From assembly GCA_963922455.1 (NCBI GenBank), contig CAWUIO010000052.1:1-43859 (forward strand): 43,859 bases of DNA, in the 5' to 3' direction. The notes under the pieces are model-generated. The model was not told the origin of the DNA. It saw only the letters and a list, made by a program, of their open reading frames with translations, and ran no database searches. Each line of letters opens with the position of its first letter. The first letter of the stretch is position 1. The position numbers and the translations under genes are program-made. The DNA is from CAWUIO01 sp963922455. Its GTDB lineage: Bacteria > Bacteroidota > Bacteroidia > Cytophagales > Microscillaceae. Shown here one piece after another: positions 8,857 to 16,698 of this stretch.

Positions 8857-9531
8857 TTATTTATTTTCAGAAGGAGGTAGGAGGAGGCTTTGGCCCAGAA
8901 TCTGGGACCATTGGGAAAGCAATTCGGGTACACTTTGCTCGAGTCGCTTTTGAGCCAAAGACCCCGTTTCGGGCCAATGTTGGAGATCGGCTTTATTTTT
9001 ATACAGTACCCAATCTAAGGCCCCATTGGCAAACTGTACCACGACCCAAGCCAGTAAATCCAGATCGGCTTCGGGGGCAATTTTACCCTGTTTTTGTTCT
9101 TGCTGCAATAAGCGCTTGAAAAACTCCACGCTTTGTTTGCGGCTACGCATAAACAAGTCACCCAACTCTGGGACGAGGCGTTCTTGTGATGTGGCGTACA
9201 AAAAACGGCTTTCCAGGGGATGTTGTATGTCATAAGCTATGGCCGCGGTGTACACCCGTTGAAATAGGCCCAAAAACCCGCTGTGTTTTTCTCGGAGCAC
9301 GGGGGCCAGGGCGGCTTGTTTATCCTGATTGGCCTGCTCCATTAAGTAGAAGAATAAATCTTTTTTACCCTGAAAGTACTGGTAGAAACTACCTTTGGCA
9401 ATCCCGATTTGCTTCATAAGGTGGTTGATGGAGACACTTTGGTAGCTGTATTCGGTAAATACCTGGTAGGCAATTTCCCGAATACGCGTTTTTTTTTCCG
9501 GCTTTAACTTTTGAAAGGTAGCATGAGGCAT
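8857..9531 (-). CDS. TetR/AcrR family transcriptional regulator
   Basis: A 224-residue DNA-binding regulator. The N-terminal TetR helix-turn-helix is clear: RIREIAYQVFTEYSYQSVS followed by INHLMKQIGIAKGSFYQYF, then the family landmark YFQGKKDLF at about 52-60. The C-terminal two-thirds is a helical ligand-binding domain with no recognised ligand. It starts 6 bases after the stop codon of the response regulator gene, so it is the third gene of a kinase-regulator-TetR operon. That is an uncommon combination and suggests that one signal feeds both regulators. Target genes are not evident. ATG start at 9529-9531. Confidence 0.9.
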   Translation of the reverse strand: MPHATFQKLKPEKKTRIREIAYQVFTEYSYQSVSINHLMKQIGIAKGSFYQYFQGKKDLFFYLMEQANQDKQAALAPVLREKHSGFLGLFQRVYTAAIAYDIQHPLESRFLYATSQERLVPELGDLFMRSRKQSVEFFKRLLQQEQKQGKIAPEADLDLLAWVVVQFANGALDWVLYKNKADLQHWPETGSLAQKRLEQSVPELLSQWSQILGQSLLLPPSENK

Positions 9532-9537
9532 AGGGCG

Positions 9538-10245
9538 CTAAGGAAGTTCGGGCTGATTTAATTCTACCAATTTAAAGCCTTTGCCGTGTACGTTAACGAT
9601 CTGCACGTTTTCGTCGCCTTTAAGGTATTTGCGGAGCTTGGTGATGTACACATCCATACTGCGGGCATTGAAGTAGCTATCGTCGCGCCAGATTTTTTTT
9701 AAGGCCAAGGAGCGGTCCATCACCCGGTTTTTATGGGCACAAAGCATACGGAGGAGTTCGGCTTCTTTGGACGTAAGTTTTTGCTCTCCCCCAGCGTGCT
9801 CGAGTTTCTGGCGGTCAAAGTCAAAAGAATATTGCCCAATGCTAAACTGGGTTTGGGTAATTCCATCTTCAGGCGTCCCGATGCGCCGTAAAATGGCTTG
9901 GATACGAAGCAAAAGCTCTTCCATACGGAAAGGCTTGGTAAGGTAATCATCGGCCCCGATTTTTAGGCCGGTGATGGTATCTTCTTTGAGCGATTTGGCC
10001 GTCAAGAATATAAAGGGAATCTCCTGATCTTTGCGACGGATCTTTTCGGCCAGACTGAAGCCATCCATCTTGGGCATCATGACGTCTAGGATGCAAAAAT
10101 CAAACACATCTTGTTGAAAGGTTTGCCAGGCTTCCAAGCCATCGCGGCATAAGGTGGTATCAAAACCTTTTACTTCCAAATATTCCTGGAGGATCTGACC
10201 CAAGTTGGTGTCATCCTCTACCAAAAGTATGCGAACTTTATTCAT
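9538..10245 (-). CDS. OmpR-family response regulator
   Basis: A 235-residue two-component response regulator. The N-terminal receiver domain has the acidic pair Glu10/Asp11-Asp12, the phospho-acceptor Asp54 in CILDVMMPKMDG, and the FLTAKS and DYLTKPF motifs carrying the conserved Thr and Lys. The C-terminal winged helix (about 130-228) has the TSKEAELLRMLCAHKNRVMDR and YITKLRKYLKG signatures of OmpR/PhoB proteins. Its start overlaps the kinase gene stop by 8 bases, so translation is probably coupled. It resembles Bacteroidota RprY-type regulators. Six bases separate it from the downstream TetR gene. Confidence 0.95.
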   Translation of the reverse strand: MNKVRILLVEDDTNLGQILQEYLEVKGFDTTLCRDGLEAWQTFQQDVFDFCILDVMMPKMDGFSLAEKIRRKDQEIPFIFLTAKSLKEDTITGLKIGADDYLTKPFRMEELLLRIQAILRRIGTPEDGITQTQFSIGQYSFDFDRQKLEHAGGEQKLTSKEAELLRMLCAHKNRVMDRSLALKKIWRDDSYFNARSMDVYITKLRKYLKGDENVQIVNVHGKGFKLVELNQPELP

Positions 10246-12292
10246 ACGGCTGAGTTCTTTTTTGAAATTGATGGGGAATAAATAGGGTAAACGTACTGCC
10301 CTTTCCCAATTCGCTTTTTACCGAAATATGCCCTCCGTGGGTATTAATAATGGTCCTGACATAGCTCAAGCCTAAACCAAAGCCCTTGACATCGTGCACA
10401 TTCCCGGTAGGCACCCGGTAAAATTTATCAAATATTTTGTTTATCGTTTCTTTACTCATCCCTTGCCCCTGGTCACTAATAGCGAGGTTGATCCCCCCTG
10501 GGGCATCTTGGGTCCTCACCTGGATGAGCGGGGGCTCGGGAGAATATTTATTGGCATTGTCCAGCAAGTTAAAGATTACATTACTAATATGCACCTCATC
10601 GACTTCTAGTACGGGGTTTTCGGCTTGGAGCAGGGTTTCGATACTGCCTTCCCGGTTTTCTATATGGATCCAAATATTGCGGATGGCCTGCTCGATTACC
10701 TCGTGAAGGTTGATAGACTGGATTTTTAGCTTGAAGTCTCCCCGGTCTAAAACGGCAATTTGCAAGACGCGCTCCACTTGGCGGCCCAGACGGTCATTTT
10801 CCTCCTTGATGATGCTCATATACCGATCAATTTGTCGGGGAAAGTTCCGCATATCGGGGTCCTGGATGGCCTCACAAGCCAAAGATACCGTGGAGATGGG
10901 AGTTTTAAGCTCGTGGGTCATATTATTGATAAAATCCTGGGTGATTTCCGACATCTTTTTCTGCCGGATAATGGTGCGCACGGCTTGGGCAAAGCAATAA
11001 ATCACCAGGCCCAGCAAAATAAGGGAGGACAAAAAGACCCAGCCCATATTTTTAAGAATCACCTGGAGGGTGTCTGGAAAGTATACATAGAGCCACAGGT
11101 CGCTGGCAAAAACTTCGGTGGGGAAGAGCTTGACCTTATAGCCTTGCCCCTTCATTTTTTTGATCAGTTGGTAGTCATTACAAAACAAGATCGTCGCCGG
11201 ATTTTTACGGTCTTGCCGGTTTTCTACCATAAAGGAATAATCTATGGAGATTCCTCGGTTACTCAGGGATTCCTTGAGGAGACTATCCAGGCGTTTTTGG
11301 TTGAGTTTATCCCGAAAATCGGTGCGCCTTCTTTGTAATTCGTCCAACACGAAGGAAATTAGGTCCGATTTGGTGACGATTTTGACTACTTCGGGTTTTT
11401 TCTCACGAGATTGTCGCCCTCCTTCTAACAAAGAAAGCATAGGTTTGATATCCTTACGCGACTTGATTTTGGTCCGGGAGGAAGCATCTGAGGGGCTAAC
11501 TAAGGCCTGGTCTATAGACATTTCTGGCTCCTTGAAAATACTGAGCGATTCGGCCAAGGCCCTCTGATTGAGCTCTCCCTTATCCTCATTCCCTAGGTCG
11601 CCCCGGTAAGAAGATAATAATCGCAGGCTTGAACCAGGTTCCCAAACCCATACCGGGTAATAGGGGTACTTATTTCGAATCTGTGACAAATCCCGACGGC
11701 TCGGTACTCTCCGGACATTCAATGACAAGCCTTGGCCCTCTCTAGACATATACACCTCTTTGAAGTGCTTATAGCCCACAAGCAACTGCTGCATAGTATC
11801 CAGAAGAAAAATAGGAGAGCGGGGAAACCAATTGCGGTTTTGCCGGTAATAATTTCGCACAAACAAGCTCGAGTCCAAAAGATGAAGCAAGGGGAAGGAT
11901 ATACGCGGGACAGTGATCCGGGCCAAATGGCTGATACTGTCTTTAAAAATCTCGAAGGAAGCCAAGGATTTAGCCTCTGGGGTATTAGATTTTATAGAGA
12001 AAGCCGTCCCTTCCCGAAGTTCATCAATCGGGGTAGATAAACTGTCGGTTTCCTGCACATTTAAGATTTTGATGAGACTTTCGGAGTCTTTGATTACCCT
12101 TTGCGTCAGATAGAGTACCTCTTTTTGCTCTATTTTATGGGCTACCTCATTCATGGAGCTATGCACGGCCGAACGGAAGCGGGCACTGTTGATATCAATG
12201 GCCCGGTAAATCCAGTAAAACTGCAAACCTGCCAAGCCAATCGAGGCGAAGGACATTAAAAATATAAATCGGTTTAATTTTTTCTTTTTCAC
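10238..12292 (-). CDS. Sensor histidine kinase with large periplasmic domain
   Basis: A 684-residue membrane kinase, first gene of the operon with the response regulator and TetR genes. Membrane segments lie at about 9-30 and 415-437, enclosing about 385 residues of periplasmic sequence in which I recognise no domain. The HisKA motif NNMTHELKTPIST gives the phospho-acceptor His460. The ATPase domain shows the N-box NLLDNANKYS (575-584), G1 DQGQGMS (607-613) and G2 KGFGLGLSYV (636-645). The HAMP linker is missing: the kinase helix follows the second membrane segment almost directly. The start codon is GTG. The signal sensed is unknown. Confidence 0.93.
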   Translation of the reverse strand: MKKKKLNRFIFLMSFASIGLAGLQFYWIYRAIDINSARFRSAVHSSMNEVAHKIEQKEVLYLTQRVIKDSESLIKILNVQETDSLSTPIDELREGTAFSIKSNTPEAKSLASFEIFKDSISHLARITVPRISFPLLHLLDSSLFVRNYYRQNRNWFPRSPIFLLDTMQQLLVGYKHFKEVYMSREGQGLSLNVRRVPSRRDLSQIRNKYPYYPVWVWEPGSSLRLLSSYRGDLGNEDKGELNQRALAESLSIFKEPEMSIDQALVSPSDASSRTKIKSRKDIKPMLSLLEGGRQSREKKPEVVKIVTKSDLISFVLDELQRRRTDFRDKLNQKRLDSLLKESLSNRGISIDYSFMVENRQDRKNPATILFCNDYQLIKKMKGQGYKVKLFPTEVFASDLWLYVYFPDTLQVILKNMGWVFLSSLILLGLVIYCFAQAVRTIIRQKKMSEITQDFINNMTHELKTPISTVSLACEAIQDPDMRNFPRQIDRYMSIIKEENDRLGRQVERVLQIAVLDRGDFKLKIQSINLHEVIEQAIRNIWIHIENREGSIETLLQAENPVLEVDEVHISNVIFNLLDNANKYSPEPPLIQVRTQDAPGGINLAISDQGQGMSKETINKIFDKFYRVPTGNVHDVKGFGLGLSYVRTIINTHGGHISVKSELGKGSTFTLFIPHQFQKRTQPYE

Positions 12293-12466
12293 GGTGTAAT
12301 CTGAGCGCTATCCTGCGTCTTTAGCGAATACGTGTAAATCTGTATACGGGTATCTATGCAAAATTAACTCAATCTAGGCTCCGATAGGTCGCGATTAACA
12401 TACTTTAACGTAAACGCACTCGCTAGTTAGTTTGATTTTCAGGAAAATACCGAAGAAAATACGACT

Positions 12467-12597
12467 GGGGCTGCCCCCGGCGAAGGTATTTGGGTATACC
12501 TAGGGTAGTGCCTGCCGCCGGGGTCGGGCTTTCGCTACTCGCTGCCTTTTCCCGCAGGGCCCCCACGAGCTCAAACATGCCGCTCTATCCCTCAGCC
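12467..12597 (-). repeat. Dispersed structured repeat, copy 2 (subfamily B)
   Basis: Read on the minus strand, the head is GGCTGAGGGATAGAGCGGCA and the tail ends CAGCCCC, so the end stem is GGCTG/CAGCC instead of GGCTT/AAGCC. The inner stem is CCCCGGCG with CGCCGGGG. The core GCGAGTAGCGAAAGCCCG is intact. It lies 175 bases upstream of the kinase GTG start and downstream of tex, in the same orientation as both genes. Confidence 0.85.
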
Positions 12598-12669
12598 TAT
12601 TGAGAACCGAGGGTAGAGAAGCGGGTGGAGAGGTTTATGAGTTAGGGGCGGGGACATTTGTCAAAGAAC

Positions 12670-12812
12670 GGGCATTACAAATGCCCAAAAAGATGCGGGC
12701 ACAATAAAATTGTGCCCGAGCTTTAGGGTAACAGGGAATGTTCTTGTTGATGTCGCTACGCTAAGACACCTACCCAAAAGGGTAAGGAAAGTCCAGCCCG
12801 CATATGCGGGCT
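12670..12812. repeat. Four tandem hairpins downstream of tex
   Basis: The 220-base gap after the tex stop codon holds four separate inverted repeats. A: GGGCATT/AATGCCC (12670-12686, loop 3). B: CGGGCACAAT/ATTGTGCCCG (12696-12718, loop AAA), followed on the minus strand within three bases by a T run (A run 12687-12691). C: TACCC/GGGTA (12771-12784, loop AAAA). D: AGCCCGCATATGCGGGCT, a perfect 18-base palindrome at 12795-12812. B could terminate tex. The whole arrangement also resembles REP-like or IS200/IS605-type ends, but no transposase is visible. Confidence 0.7.
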
Positions 12813-12817
12813 TATAC

Positions 12818-15139
12818 TTACTTAAACTTCTTTTTCAACTCCAAGAGCTTTGCGTGAAAATCCGATTCCGGTTCTGGATCGGGGGCTTTCTCCTTGCGGG
12901 TCTTGGCCTTGCCCTGGGGTTTGGTGGCTTTTTTCTCAAAGCGGGCCAGGCGAGAGGATGCGGTAGGATCTGGAGTTTTTTCTTTGCGTTTGCTGCCTCC
13001 CTTGGCTTTTTGCGGAATTTCTTCCTTCATCGAGAGGGAGATGCGTTTGCGCTCCACGTCTACTTCCATAACCCGCACACTTACCTTCTGCTGTACTTTG
13101 ACTACATCGTTGGGGTTGCTTACATAGCTGTGGGAAAGCTGACTAATGTGTACTAGCCCGTCTTGGTGCACCCCGATGTCTACAAAAGCCCCAAAATTGG
13201 TCACATTGGTAATGACTCCGTTGAGTTGCATACCGGGGCGGAGGTCTTCCATACTGTTGACGCCATCGGCAAATTGCACGGTCTCAAAGGTGTCTCGGGG
13301 GTCACGGCCGGGTTTGGACAATTCTTCTACAATATCCTGTAAAGTGGGCAGTCCGACCGTATCGCTTACGTATTTTTTTAAGTCAATTTTTTTACGGAGG
13401 TTAGCGTCTTGGATCAAATCGCTAACTTGGCATTGCAGGTCTTGGGCCATCTTTTCCACCACGGCGTAGCTTTCGGGGTGAACGGCACTGGAATCAAGGG
13501 GATCTTCTCCTTCCCGTATGCGAAGGAAACCAGCCGATTGCTCAAAGGCCTTATCGCCTAGGCGGGTGACCTGCTTCAAATCTTCCCGACGCTTGAAGGG
13601 GCCGAATTGATTGCGGAAGTCTACAATATTTTGGGCCAATTGCGCGCCCAGGCCCGAGACATAGGTAAGCAATTGCTTACTGGCGGTATTGACTTCTACC
13701 CCTACTTTATTTACACAACTCATCACGACATCGTCTAGGCTTTTCTTGAGTTGGCTTTGATCCACATCGTGCTGGTACTGGCCTACCCCAATCGATTTCG
13801 GGTCAATTTTTACCAGTTCGGCCAAGGGGTCCATCAGGCGGCGCCCAATGGATACGGCGCCTCGGACCGTAATATCATGATCGGGAAATTCTTCCCGGGC
13901 CACTGGCGATGCAGAGTAAACGGAGGCCCCACTCTCATTAACCATGACTATTTGTACTTCGGGAGGGAGCCCTAAGCCTCGTACGAAAGTCTCGGTTTCG
14001 CGGCTGGCCGTACCGTTACCGATGGCAATGGCTTCAACCGCATATTTCATACAAAGGTGGCGGATGGTTTCGGTGGCGTGGGTTTGACGACGGTCGGGAT
14101 GAATAACATCGTTATGGAGGAGTTTCCCTTGTTTATCCAAACATACCACTTTACAACCCGTACGGAAAGCGGGGTCAATCCCCATGACGCTTTTTTGGCC
14201 TAAGGGGGCAGCTAGTAGAAGTTGGCGTAAGTTATCGGCAAATACCTTGATGGCCTCTTCATCGGCCCGTTTTTTGGAAAGAATTCGTACTTCCGTTTCC
14301 ATGGAGGACTTAAGCAAACGTTTGTAGGCATCTTTTACGGCCAATTCCATTTGCTCGGTGGTACGGTTATTAGACTTGATAAAGTGAGCCTTCAACTTTT
14401 CTAGGGCTTCTTCTTCTTCCGGACTCAAACTTAGGCTAATAAACATTTCTTTTTCGGCCCTACGCATGGCCAAAACCCGATGGGAAGGGGCTTTCTCGAT
14501 AGGCTCCTCCCAGTCGAAGTAATCCTTGTATTTTTTGGCTTCCTCTTCCTTGCCGGGAATTACTTTGGCTTTGTAGGTGCCTTGCTCTACAAAAAGGTTA
14601 CGAATGGTGGCGCGGGCAAATTGGTCTTCGTTGACCGTTTCGGCGATGATGTCGCGGGCTCCGGCTAGGGCCTCCTCAATAGACTCCACGCCTTTTTCCG
14701 TATCAATATATTTTTGGGCTTCGGCCTCGAGGTCAAATTCAAACTGCTCGTATATCTTATCACTGAGGGGCTCCAGTCCTTTTTCCCGGGCAATGGTGGC
14801 TCTCGTGCGGCGCTTGGGCTTATACGGGAGATAAAGATCTTCCAGCTCGGCCATAGTTTGGGCCGCCATTATTTTTTTGCGGAGTTCATCGGTAAGTTTT
14901 CCTTGTTCCTCGATGGATTTGAGGATAGCTTCCCGGCGTTTGTCTAATTCCCGTAATTGGGTAAGACGGTCCCGGATTTGGGTGATGAATACTTCGTCTA
15001 GGGTTCCGGTGGCCTCTTTCCGGTACCGGGCAATGAAAGGGACAGTTGCTCCGTCATCTAGGAGCAGGGCGGTAGCGGCAACTTGTCTTTCTCCAATTTC
15101 CAGTTCGGCCGCTATCTTCGCAAAGTGAGGATTTTCCAT
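12818..15139 (-). CDS. tex: Tex family RNA-binding transcription accessory protein
   Basis: A 773-residue cytoplasmic protein that binds nucleic acid and in other bacteria associates with transcription complexes. The Tex N-terminal domain is plain (ALLLDDGATVPFIARYRKE), then a YqgF/RNase H-like domain (MGIDPAFRTGCKVVCLD onwards), helix-hairpin-helix repeats (YVSGLGAQLAQNIVDFR) and a C-terminal S1 domain (GVITNVTNFGAFVDIGVHQD to KRISLSMKEE). After the S1 domain comes a Lys/Pro-rich tail of about 60 residues, longer than in many Tex proteins. Length is otherwise normal. It stands as a single gene with a cluster of hairpins after its stop. Confidence 0.95.
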   Translation of the reverse strand: MENPHFAKIAAELEIGERQVAATALLLDDGATVPFIARYRKEATGTLDEVFITQIRDRLTQLRELDKRREAILKSIEEQGKLTDELRKKIMAAQTMAELEDLYLPYKPKRRTRATIAREKGLEPLSDKIYEQFEFDLEAEAQKYIDTEKGVESIEEALAGARDIIAETVNEDQFARATIRNLFVEQGTYKAKVIPGKEEEAKKYKDYFDWEEPIEKAPSHRVLAMRRAEKEMFISLSLSPEEEEALEKLKAHFIKSNNRTTEQMELAVKDAYKRLLKSSMETEVRILSKKRADEEAIKVFADNLRQLLLAAPLGQKSVMGIDPAFRTGCKVVCLDKQGKLLHNDVIHPDRRQTHATETIRHLCMKYAVEAIAIGNGTASRETETFVRGLGLPPEVQIVMVNESGASVYSASPVAREEFPDHDITVRGAVSIGRRLMDPLAELVKIDPKSIGVGQYQHDVDQSQLKKSLDDVVMSCVNKVGVEVNTASKQLLTYVSGLGAQLAQNIVDFRNQFGPFKRREDLKQVTRLGDKAFEQSAGFLRIREGEDPLDSSAVHPESYAVVEKMAQDLQCQVSDLIQDANLRKKIDLKKYVSDTVGLPTLQDIVEELSKPGRDPRDTFETVQFADGVNSMEDLRPGMQLNGVITNVTNFGAFVDIGVHQDGLVHISQLSHSYVSNPNDVVKVQQKVSVRVMEVDVERKRISLSMKEEIPQKAKGGSKRKEKTPDPTASSRLARFEKKATKPQGKAKTRKEKAPDPEPESDFHAKLLELKKKFK

Positions 15140-15231
15140 TCCAAGAAAAAATTTTATAAGATGGGCAAAGGTAATAAACCCGGGCGTATCTTCATCTCAA
15201 TTTTGCTCAAAAAAAAGGCTTAAACTAGTAT

Positions 15232-15852
15232 TTAGGGATTTATCCACTGGGATTGCCAAGCTCCTTCTACATAGTTGAACTGAGCCCGGCGGTGTCCTTG
15301 TCGGTCTAGATAAAGCCAGTCAATCAAATGAATCTCCGTACGGATCGCGCAGAAGTTGGCTTTGCCGGGGGCTACGTCTTCTCGATGGAGCATTTTATCT
15401 TCCAAGGCAGGGGGAATACCGGTTCCAGGTACGGATAGGGGAGCTCCTGGGGGAAAGGCCGTAAGGTAAATTTTTAAACTCCCAGGGCCGGAGGCTTGCC
15501 ACAATTCTTCACAGATGAGGTCTCCTTGATGAATCGTGGCCCGACCCAGCATACGGTATTGCCATTTCCGCTTATCGTCGTAAAAAAGCCAGCTTACCTG
15601 AGGATTGGCTTGAATCTGGGCTACTTTGGGAGACCGGGTGTCGGTATGGATCAGCAGACTTCTTTGGCTTGGGTTCACTTTGCGTAATACGACGGTTCTT
15701 TGGCTTATGCCTTCTGAGCTTTGGCTAGCCAATACCCCGGTTTTAAAGGCATTTTTGGATTGGTGGGTAGATTTCTGGAGGCGGGCCCAGATATCTTCTA
15801 GGAGTTGCGGCAGGGTATAGCGAACCTGATCTATTAAAATTGTATGAGACAT
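15232..15852 (-). CDS. Pyridoxamine 5'-phosphate oxidase family flavoprotein
   Basis: A 206-residue split-barrel protein likely to bind FMN or a related flavin. The segment RTVVLRKVNPSQRSLLIHTD and the following SPKVAQIQANPQVSWLFYD are characteristic of PNPOx-like proteins. The C-terminal RRAQFNYVEG occupies the place of the usual dimer-closing R(R/H)xF motif. It is probably not the true pyridoxal phosphate synthase PdxH, because the substrate-binding RxxxLK signature is not evident; the substrate is unknown. It is a single gene 92 bases after the tex start, same strand. ATG start at 15850-15852. Confidence 0.85.
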   Translation of the reverse strand: MSHTILIDQVRYTLPQLLEDIWARLQKSTHQSKNAFKTGVLASQSSEGISQRTVVLRKVNPSQRSLLIHTDTRSPKVAQIQANPQVSWLFYDDKRKWQYRMLGRATIHQGDLICEELWQASGPGSLKIYLTAFPPGAPLSVPGTGIPPALEDKMLHREDVAPGKANFCAIRTEIHLIDWLYLDRQGHRRAQFNYVEGAWQSQWINP

Positions 15853-15924
15853 CTTTAAGGACTTTTTTTCTTAACGGCTCGTTAGTCCTAAGGGTTTCTT
15901 CCGGGAGTTTTGGGCAATTACGCT

Positions 15925-16063
15925 GGCATAGGGATAGAGCGGCATGTTTGAGCTCGTGGGGGCCTGGCGGGGAAAGGCAGCGAGTAGCGAAAGCCCGGTC
16001 TGGACGGGGGCGGAACCCATTGATCAATTGGCCTCAAATTTTTGCCCCCGGACAGGATGCCCC
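15925..16063 (+). repeat. Dispersed structured repeat, copy 3 (subfamily B, divergent)
   Basis: Head GGCATAGGGATAGAGCGGCA, core GCGAGTAGCGAAAGCCCGG, and tail ending ATGCCCC only two bases before the stop codon of the next minus-strand gene. The end stem is GGCAT/ATGCC and the inner stem CGGGGGC/GCCCCCG. Both differ from all other copies, yet both are fully paired. Confidence 0.85.
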
Positions 16064-16065
16064 AT

Positions 16066-16473
16066 TTATTTACTTACCCAATGTTGATATCTTTGTAAGA
16101 GGGCTGGGGGAAGAGGTCTGTCTAATTCATAATAGAGACGCACGTGGTCGGCGATAAACTCATCTCCCTTACAGGCATAGACGATGCGCATGGCACTCCG
16201 CATTTCCCGGTTGAGAATTTGGTATTCATCGTAGGAAAATTGCAGAAATATGCCGCGATTGTTTACTCCCCACTGGTATTGATAACCTGCATCATAGAGG
16301 TAATGCTCTATGCTATGTAGGGCCTTTACGGCAATTTGGTAAGTATCTATGAGGGTTTGATAATACGGGCTTTTGGAGGACTCGAGTAATGAGAATAATT
16401 GTTCGTAGCGAAGGGCCTGCTGTTCGTGAACTTGGGTCATCACCAACTCAAGAAATGAAATGGAAGAGTTCAT
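16066..16473 (-). CDS. Hypothetical protein
   Basis: A 135-residue soluble, largely helical protein with no signal peptide or membrane segment, rich in Tyr, Glu and Gln. I recognise no family. The reading frame is supported by its ATG at 16471-16473 preceded by an AT-rich, promoter-like stretch. The stop codon almost touches repeat copy 3. It is divergent from the FAD/Fe-S oxidoreductase gene. Confidence 0.6.
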   Translation of the reverse strand: MNSSISFLELVMTQVHEQQALRYEQLFSLLESSKSPYYQTLIDTYQIAVKALHSIEHYLYDAGYQYQWGVNNRGIFLQFSYDEYQILNREMRSAMRIVYACKGDEFIADHVRLYYELDRPLPPALLQRYQHWVSK

Positions 16474-16549
16474 AGTAAAAAAAATATTTTTGAATTAACC
16501 TAGCTGGAATAGTTTTGTTTACTCTTTACTCAATTTGAAGAATATTTGT

Positions 16550-16680
16550 TTGACAATTCTGGATTTCCCTTGTAATACCTAGGGCTATTTGGATGATTTA
16601 AAGAAGGAATCGGCTAGAAAACCAGATTCCTCCACATTTACTTTTACTACATAAGAGGGCTGTTTGAAAGCCCTATTTTT
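16550..16680 (+). promoter_or_regulatory. Candidate promoter and structured leader of the FAD/Fe-S oxidoreductase gene
   Basis: TTGACA at 16550-16555 and TAATAC at 16573-16578 are separated by exactly 17 bases, which resembles a classic sigma-70 promoter rather than the usual Bacteroidota one. Downstream, AGGAATC (16605-16611) pairs with GATTCCT (16625-16631). AGGGCT (16656-16661) then pairs with AGCCCT (16669-16674), followed by ATTTTT. The second hairpin looks like an intrinsic terminator placed 24 bases before the ATG, so attenuation of the downstream gene is a possible reading. Confidence 0.4.
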
Positions 16681-16698
16681 GGAAAATACCTGCTAATC

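Noticed and set aside
12780..12800. GGAAAGTCC motif recalling the 5' part of RNase P RNA
   Set aside because: The rest of the RNase P core is absent, and the tex stop codon lies only some 20 bases away, too close for a 350-base RNA.
12710..13156. 148-residue plus-strand reading frame over the tex 3' end
   Set aside because: It is antisense to the conserved S1 domain of tex and includes hairpin sequence.
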